49,298 bases of DNA from a virus, in IMG/VR virus record IMGVR_UViG_3300031256_000002, positions 1 to 49,298 of that record. The stretch is one strand, 5' to 3'. The stretch's first letter is position 1. Every line of letters starts with the position of its first letter. The notes beneath the pieces are model-generated. The model was given only the letters and a program-made list of their open reading frames with translations. It had not been told where the DNA came from and searched no databases. This document shows positions 47,217 to 49,298 of the stretch, in pieces. A program made the position numbers and the translations under genes.

Positions 47217-47385
47217 TTGTATCTCCTATTATATTTTCTATTCGTTTGTTTGACCATTTGTCCGAAAATCTACAATCTCCACATGGTGATGCTGGATATG
47301 CCATTCTACCATCGCAATTAGAACAGATTTTAAGTGCTTGTACTATTTCTTCGACTTGTTGTTTTGTGTATGTTCTATTTCGCAT
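47206..47385 (-). CDS. small Cys-pair protein
   Basis: 59 residues from ATG 47385 after GAGAGGAG. KICSNCDGRMAYPASPCGDC holds four Cys, followed by a WSNKRIENII helix. Similar in layout to the gene at 48369-48554 (CCDNCDYGY...CVNC...WTNKAIKELI), so the two are likely paralogues. Confidence 0.6.
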   Translation of the reverse strand: MRNRTYTKQQVEEIVQALKICSNCDGRMAYPASPCGDCRFSDKWSNKRIENIIGDTNAK

Positions 47386-47668
47386 TCGCTTGCTCCTCTC
47401 GTGCAATAATGTCTTCAGGTTGCAGAATAATCTGCGGTGGATCAACAGTGTTGATTATAGTTCCTTTGCTGGAATCGTAATAAACCGTATCACCAACACT
47501 GATTGTAATTTCAACATCCGGACCTAACGCAATGACCTTAGCTCTAGTTAGTTCTGTCGCCATTGGTTCCATTATAAATATAGGTATATCTTTTGTTAGT
47601 TCAGATCGTTCAACTATGATACTTTTGCCTATAGGTTCGATATAAAGTGCTTTGTTTTGTTCACTCAT
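47375..47668 (-). CDS. GroES-like co-chaperonin (early copy)
   Basis: 97 residues. PIGKSIIVERSELTKDIPIF, then AKVIALGPDVEITISVGDTV, YYDSSKGTI and IILQPEDIIARE reproduce the Cpn10 strand order, including 'GD.VYY....T' and the final '...EDIIA'. The region equivalent to the mobile loop is short. It is not closely similar to the late copy at 10147, so not a recent duplicate. Overlaps neighbours by 8-11 bp. Confidence 0.65.
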   Translation of the reverse strand: MSEQNKALYIEPIGKSIIVERSELTKDIPIFIMEPMATELTRAKVIALGPDVEITISVGDTVYYDSSKGTIINTVDPPQIILQPEDIIAREEQANAK

Positions 47669-48080
47669 TAGTTTTCTTTTCCTCCTTTAATAATTCCGGA
47701 TTTTCATGAATGTTACCGATTACTGTATGTACACCATCATGAAGTAAATCAAAGTCTCCTAACTTATTCGTAGCAACAAATTGCGCGTTTTTTTGAAAAA
47801 GCACAACAGAATTTATGTACCCTCCCTCGACTTTTACTATATCGCCCTCGTAAATTTCTTTTCCGTTTTTGTCTTTAAGCCCGGTGTATTGTCCTAAAGT
47901 TTCTGGGTCTATTTTATCTCTACGATAAATCTCAGTAGCTTCTTTTCCATATTCCGAGAGCATTGAAAAGATGCATACCTCCCCCGATTCATAAAAAACC
48001 GGGGTTCCGTATCTCCATTGATCTCCATAAATAGGTCTTTCATCTTTAGCTAATTTGCCTCTAAACTTTATCTTTCGCAT
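47661..48080 (-). CDS. YopX family protein
   Basis: 139 residues, GGAGG upstream. IKFRGKLAKDERPIYGDQWR, then LGQYTGLKDKNGKEIYEGDI and VIGNIHENPELL match the phage YopX family (FRGK...WVYG...TVGQYTGLKDKNG.EIYEGDIV...IGNIHENPEL). The family is widespread in phages but its function is unknown to me. Residue order and length are typical. Confidence 0.85.
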   Translation of the reverse strand: MRKIKFRGKLAKDERPIYGDQWRYGTPVFYESGEVCIFSMLSEYGKEATEIYRRDKIDPETLGQYTGLKDKNGKEIYEGDIVKVEGGYINSVVLFQKNAQFVATNKLGDFDLLHDGVHTVIGNIHENPELLKEEKKTNE

Positions 48081-48382
48081 TTTTCCTCCTTTATGTTTTG
48101 GTTTATTTCCAGCAGAATTTCTGCCGGATAGTTAACTTGAAAAGCCCTGGTAGTTGACTGTGACGTACCAATCAAATAAAACGTTGCGGGAACATCGTCA
48201 GCAATACGAATACAGATTATCGGCATGTCGACCCATTGACCCTCAGCAATTACTGCAACTGCTCCATGCGGCAGACATAAGCTTGAGATCTTCCGAACTT
48301 TAACTGGTTCAATACGAAAACTGATCAACCATCGACCTAAAGTAAATAGAAACTCCCGGATTCTGATTTTAATTTTGTTCAT
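48068..48382 (-). CDS. hypothetical beta-rich protein
   Basis: 104 residues, 13-15 bp overlaps with neighbours. A basic start (NKIKIRIREFLFTLGRWLIS) and a beta-rich middle (GAVAVIAEGQWVDMPIICIR; DVPATFYLIGTSQST). No family recognised. Confidence 0.55.
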   Translation of the reverse strand: MNKIKIRIREFLFTLGRWLISFRIEPVKVRKISSLCLPHGAVAVIAEGQWVDMPIICIRIADDVPATFYLIGTSQSTTRAFQVNYPAEILLEINQNIKEEKCER

Positions 48383-48554
48383 TGATCAGCTCCTTTATTG
48401 CTTTATTGGTCCAGTTTGGTAATTTGTTTCCTTTGCGTGTACAGTTGACACATCTCACGTAATCTTCAAGTGTTTCACGTGGGTTAATATAACCATAATC
48501 ACAATTATCACAACACTTAAGCAAATTTATTATTTTCTCGACTGTTTCATTCAT
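48369..48554 (-). CDS. small Cys-pair protein, paralogue of 47206-47385
   Basis: 61 residues, AAGGAG upstream. KCCDNCDYGYINPRE, then CVNCTRKGN and PNWTNKAIKELIN. Probably a zinc ribbon. It is the first gene downstream of the tRNA-like genes. Confidence 0.6.
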   Translation of the reverse strand: MNETVEKIINLLKCCDNCDYGYINPRETLEDYVRCVNCTRKGNKLPNWTNKAIKELINEQN

Positions 48555-48589
48555 TGTTTATTCTCCTTTCAAAATTAAATTTCTTCTCT

Positions 48590-48720
48590 GAACCCAGTCA
48601 GGGGTGTAAAATAAAACATCTTAAGGAGAAACTTTAGAAGCTTTTCCCTGACCAGGTCGAGAGAAGAGGCAAGCAACGCTATGCCTCGACTCATCTCAAG
48701 AGTAAAACAAAAAGTCAAAC
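48590..48720 (-). other. structured intergenic segment after the tRNA-like genes
   Basis: In the leftward transcript GAGGCA/TGCCTC makes a six-pair stem (48665-48686), and GTCAGGG pairs with CCCTGAC (48599-48605 with 48644-48650). A U-tract does not follow directly. It may be a processing region between the tRNAs and the next messenger; no reading frame of note. Confidence 0.4.
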
Positions 48721-48724
48721 AACT

Positions 48725-48933
48725 TGGGGATAGCAGGATTTGAACCTGCAAGGTGTTGGTCGGGTTGTCCCTTGCCGTCATAAGTCTCGTTATCATCACG
48801 AACAACTTAGCGGGCGACTCACCACAGCCATTACAAACTGTCTAATGCCGAATTCAGGTACGGTTTCAAGCCGTCCTGGTCATTGGTTTGATCCAACTAT
48901 CGACAATGCGTTTACCAATTTCGCCATATCCCC
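48725..48933 (-). tRNA. tRNA-Leu-like gene with a large insertion in the anticodon region
   Basis: Ends pair perfectly (GGGGATA with TATCCCC, then A73). TGGCGAAATTGGTAAACGC is a Leu-type D arm, and GCAGG TTCAAAT CCTGC a normal T arm. Between them lie 157 nt instead of about 32. TTGTC and GACAA could be the anticodon stem, with CAAGG before GACAA giving a Leu CAA anticodon if the interior is removed, but U33 is not accounted for. An 8-pair hairpin (CAGG-ACGG, loop CTTGAAA) lies within. CCA is not encoded. Confidence 0.6.
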
Positions 48934-48940
48934 ATAAAAT

Positions 48941-49011
48941 GGCAAGTGACCGGATTTGAACCGGCGCTTCCCGAATCACCATCAGAGCTCTACCGCTGAG
49001 CTACACTTGCC
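48941..49011 (-). tRNA. tRNA-His-like gene (GTG), unusual anticodon arm
   Basis: An eight-pair acceptor GGCAAGTG/CACTTGCC, with the extra G(-1):C73 pair of tRNA-His, TA at 8-9, D stem GCTC/GAGC with loop AGCGGTA, and T arm GCCGG TTCAAAT CCGGT. The stem TCTGA/TCGGG encloses TGGTGAT, giving anticodon GTG, but position 33 is G instead of U and one base is missing around 26-27. Possibly decaying or specialised. CCA is not encoded. Confidence 0.6.
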
Positions 49012-49024
49012 ATTGCAGATTTAC

Positions 49025-49057
49025 GCTTTGAATCCGCACAATGTACGGGATTAAAGC
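49025..49057 (-). other. hairpin upstream of the tRNA-like pair
   Basis: GCTTT-AATCC pairs with GGATT-C-AAAGC, ten pairs with a one-base bulge and a twelve-base loop, in the 63-bp gap between the last small gene and the tRNA-His-like gene. A likely processing or protection signal for the tRNA transcript. Confidence 0.45.
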
Positions 49058-49074
49058 TCATCTTCTTCCTTATA

Positions 49075-49251
49075 TCATTTCCAAAAAGGAAATATTTTCC
49101 ATGCGATATGACTTTTGCTCCATTTCATTCCTACCCATAGGCCGTCCTTGTTAATAAAAACAATCGGAAGCCATATATTATCATCGAGAAATTCTCTGAT
49201 TATCAGAAATGAAGAAATTAAACTAAGCCAGATAAAAATTATTATTGTCAT
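49075..49251 (-). CDS. small membrane-associated protein, spans the assembly junction
   Basis: 58 residues from ATG 49251, which in the joined circle overlaps the TGA of the gene at 77-217. Residues 1-18 are strongly hydrophobic (MTIIIFIWLSLISSFLII), followed by WLPIVFINKDGLWVGMKWS and an aromatic basic end (HIAWKIFPFWK). Probably a small membrane protein; function unknown. Confidence 0.55.
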   Translation of the reverse strand: MTIIIFIWLSLISSFLIIREFLDDNIWLPIVFINKDGLWVGMKWSKSHIAWKIFPFWK

Positions 49252-49298
49252 GTTTTTTCCTTTCTTTCATGTAATTTTGCAATAACCTTCATTGCTGA
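49172..49298. repeat. terminal direct repeat, right copy
   Basis: Exact copy of positions 1-127, from which the circular unit of 49171 bp is deduced. Confidence 0.95.

Noticed and set aside
48735-48905. Group I intron in the tRNA-Leu-like gene
   Set aside because: The insert is about 125 nt, below the size of a full catalytic core, and I could not place the paired P7 strands. A covariance-model search would be decisive.
48725-48933. Canonical tmRNA
   Set aside because: The acceptor lacks the G3-U70 pair needed for alanine charging, the D arm is a normal Leu type, and no tag ending in small hydrophobic residues is seen. The tandem stops in a hairpin loop are noted in the findings only as a curiosity.
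1-49298. Temperate phage module (integrase, CI repressor, attachment site)
   Set aside because: No tyrosine or serine recombinase motifs were found in any frame, and the control region has no divergent repressor gene.

Overview
The window is a complete or nearly complete circularly assembled genome of a tailed bacteriophage of about 49.17 kb. Its first and last 127 bases are identical. The gene order terminase, portal, scaffold, capsid, adaptor, fibres, lysis, tail hub and ejection proteins, with no tail tape-measure or sheath gene, points to a short-tailed (podovirus-like) virion. I see no integrase, excisionase, phage RNA polymerase or CI-type repressor, so a lytic lifestyle is the simplest reading. 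The host cannot be named. Purine-rich AAGGAG ribosome binding sites, several TTG starts and sigma70-type promoters (TTGACT, 17 bp, TATACT) say only that it is a bacterium with ordinary translation and transcription signals.

The layout is very simple. A 1.34-kb non-coding control region (7258-8594) separates two divergent gene blocks that cover the whole circle. The leftward block starts at 7257 with about 25 mostly tiny, overlapping early genes, passes through the assembly junction (position 1/49171) and two tRNA-like genes (48725-49011), and continues through nucleotide, recombination and replication genes down to 33211. The rightward block (8595-33178) carries a few small genes, a GroES-like protein, the terminase, and all virion and lysis genes. 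The two blocks converge at about 33180-33340, where I see no clear terminator.

The control region is the most striking object. Positions 7579-8089 form one imperfect palindrome of about 511 bp whose two halves stay in exact register without a net gap, centred at 7834 in an AT-only tract. Nested inside each half are two copies of a 25-bp dyad, two copies of the perfect palindrome AATTATGCATAATT, and one AAAATAAGCAACT box. Further copies of that box lie beside the two outward promoters. It looks like a combined replication origin and divergent operator.

Replication genes include a fusion of a family-4-like uracil-DNA glycosylase with a proofreading family A DNA polymerase, a Sak4-like ATPase, a Cas4/RecB-like nuclease, an SSB-like protein followed by a strong intra-operon terminator, and a P-loop protein with an eroded Walker A motif. 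No classical primase or helicase is recognisable. Nucleotide metabolism candidates are a ThyX-like protein and a HAD-type phosphatase. A short solitary DNA methyltransferase is also present.

Other notable elements are a 108-nt structured inverted repeat upstream of the terminase, two different GroES-like genes (one early, one late), a tRNA-Leu-like gene with an unexplained insertion of about 125 nt in the anticodon region, a GC-rich minihelix resembling a tRNA acceptor plus T-arm, an A10 tract that could join two Cys-rich genes by slippage, and about fifteen small Cys-pair (probable zinc-binding) proteins scattered through the genome.
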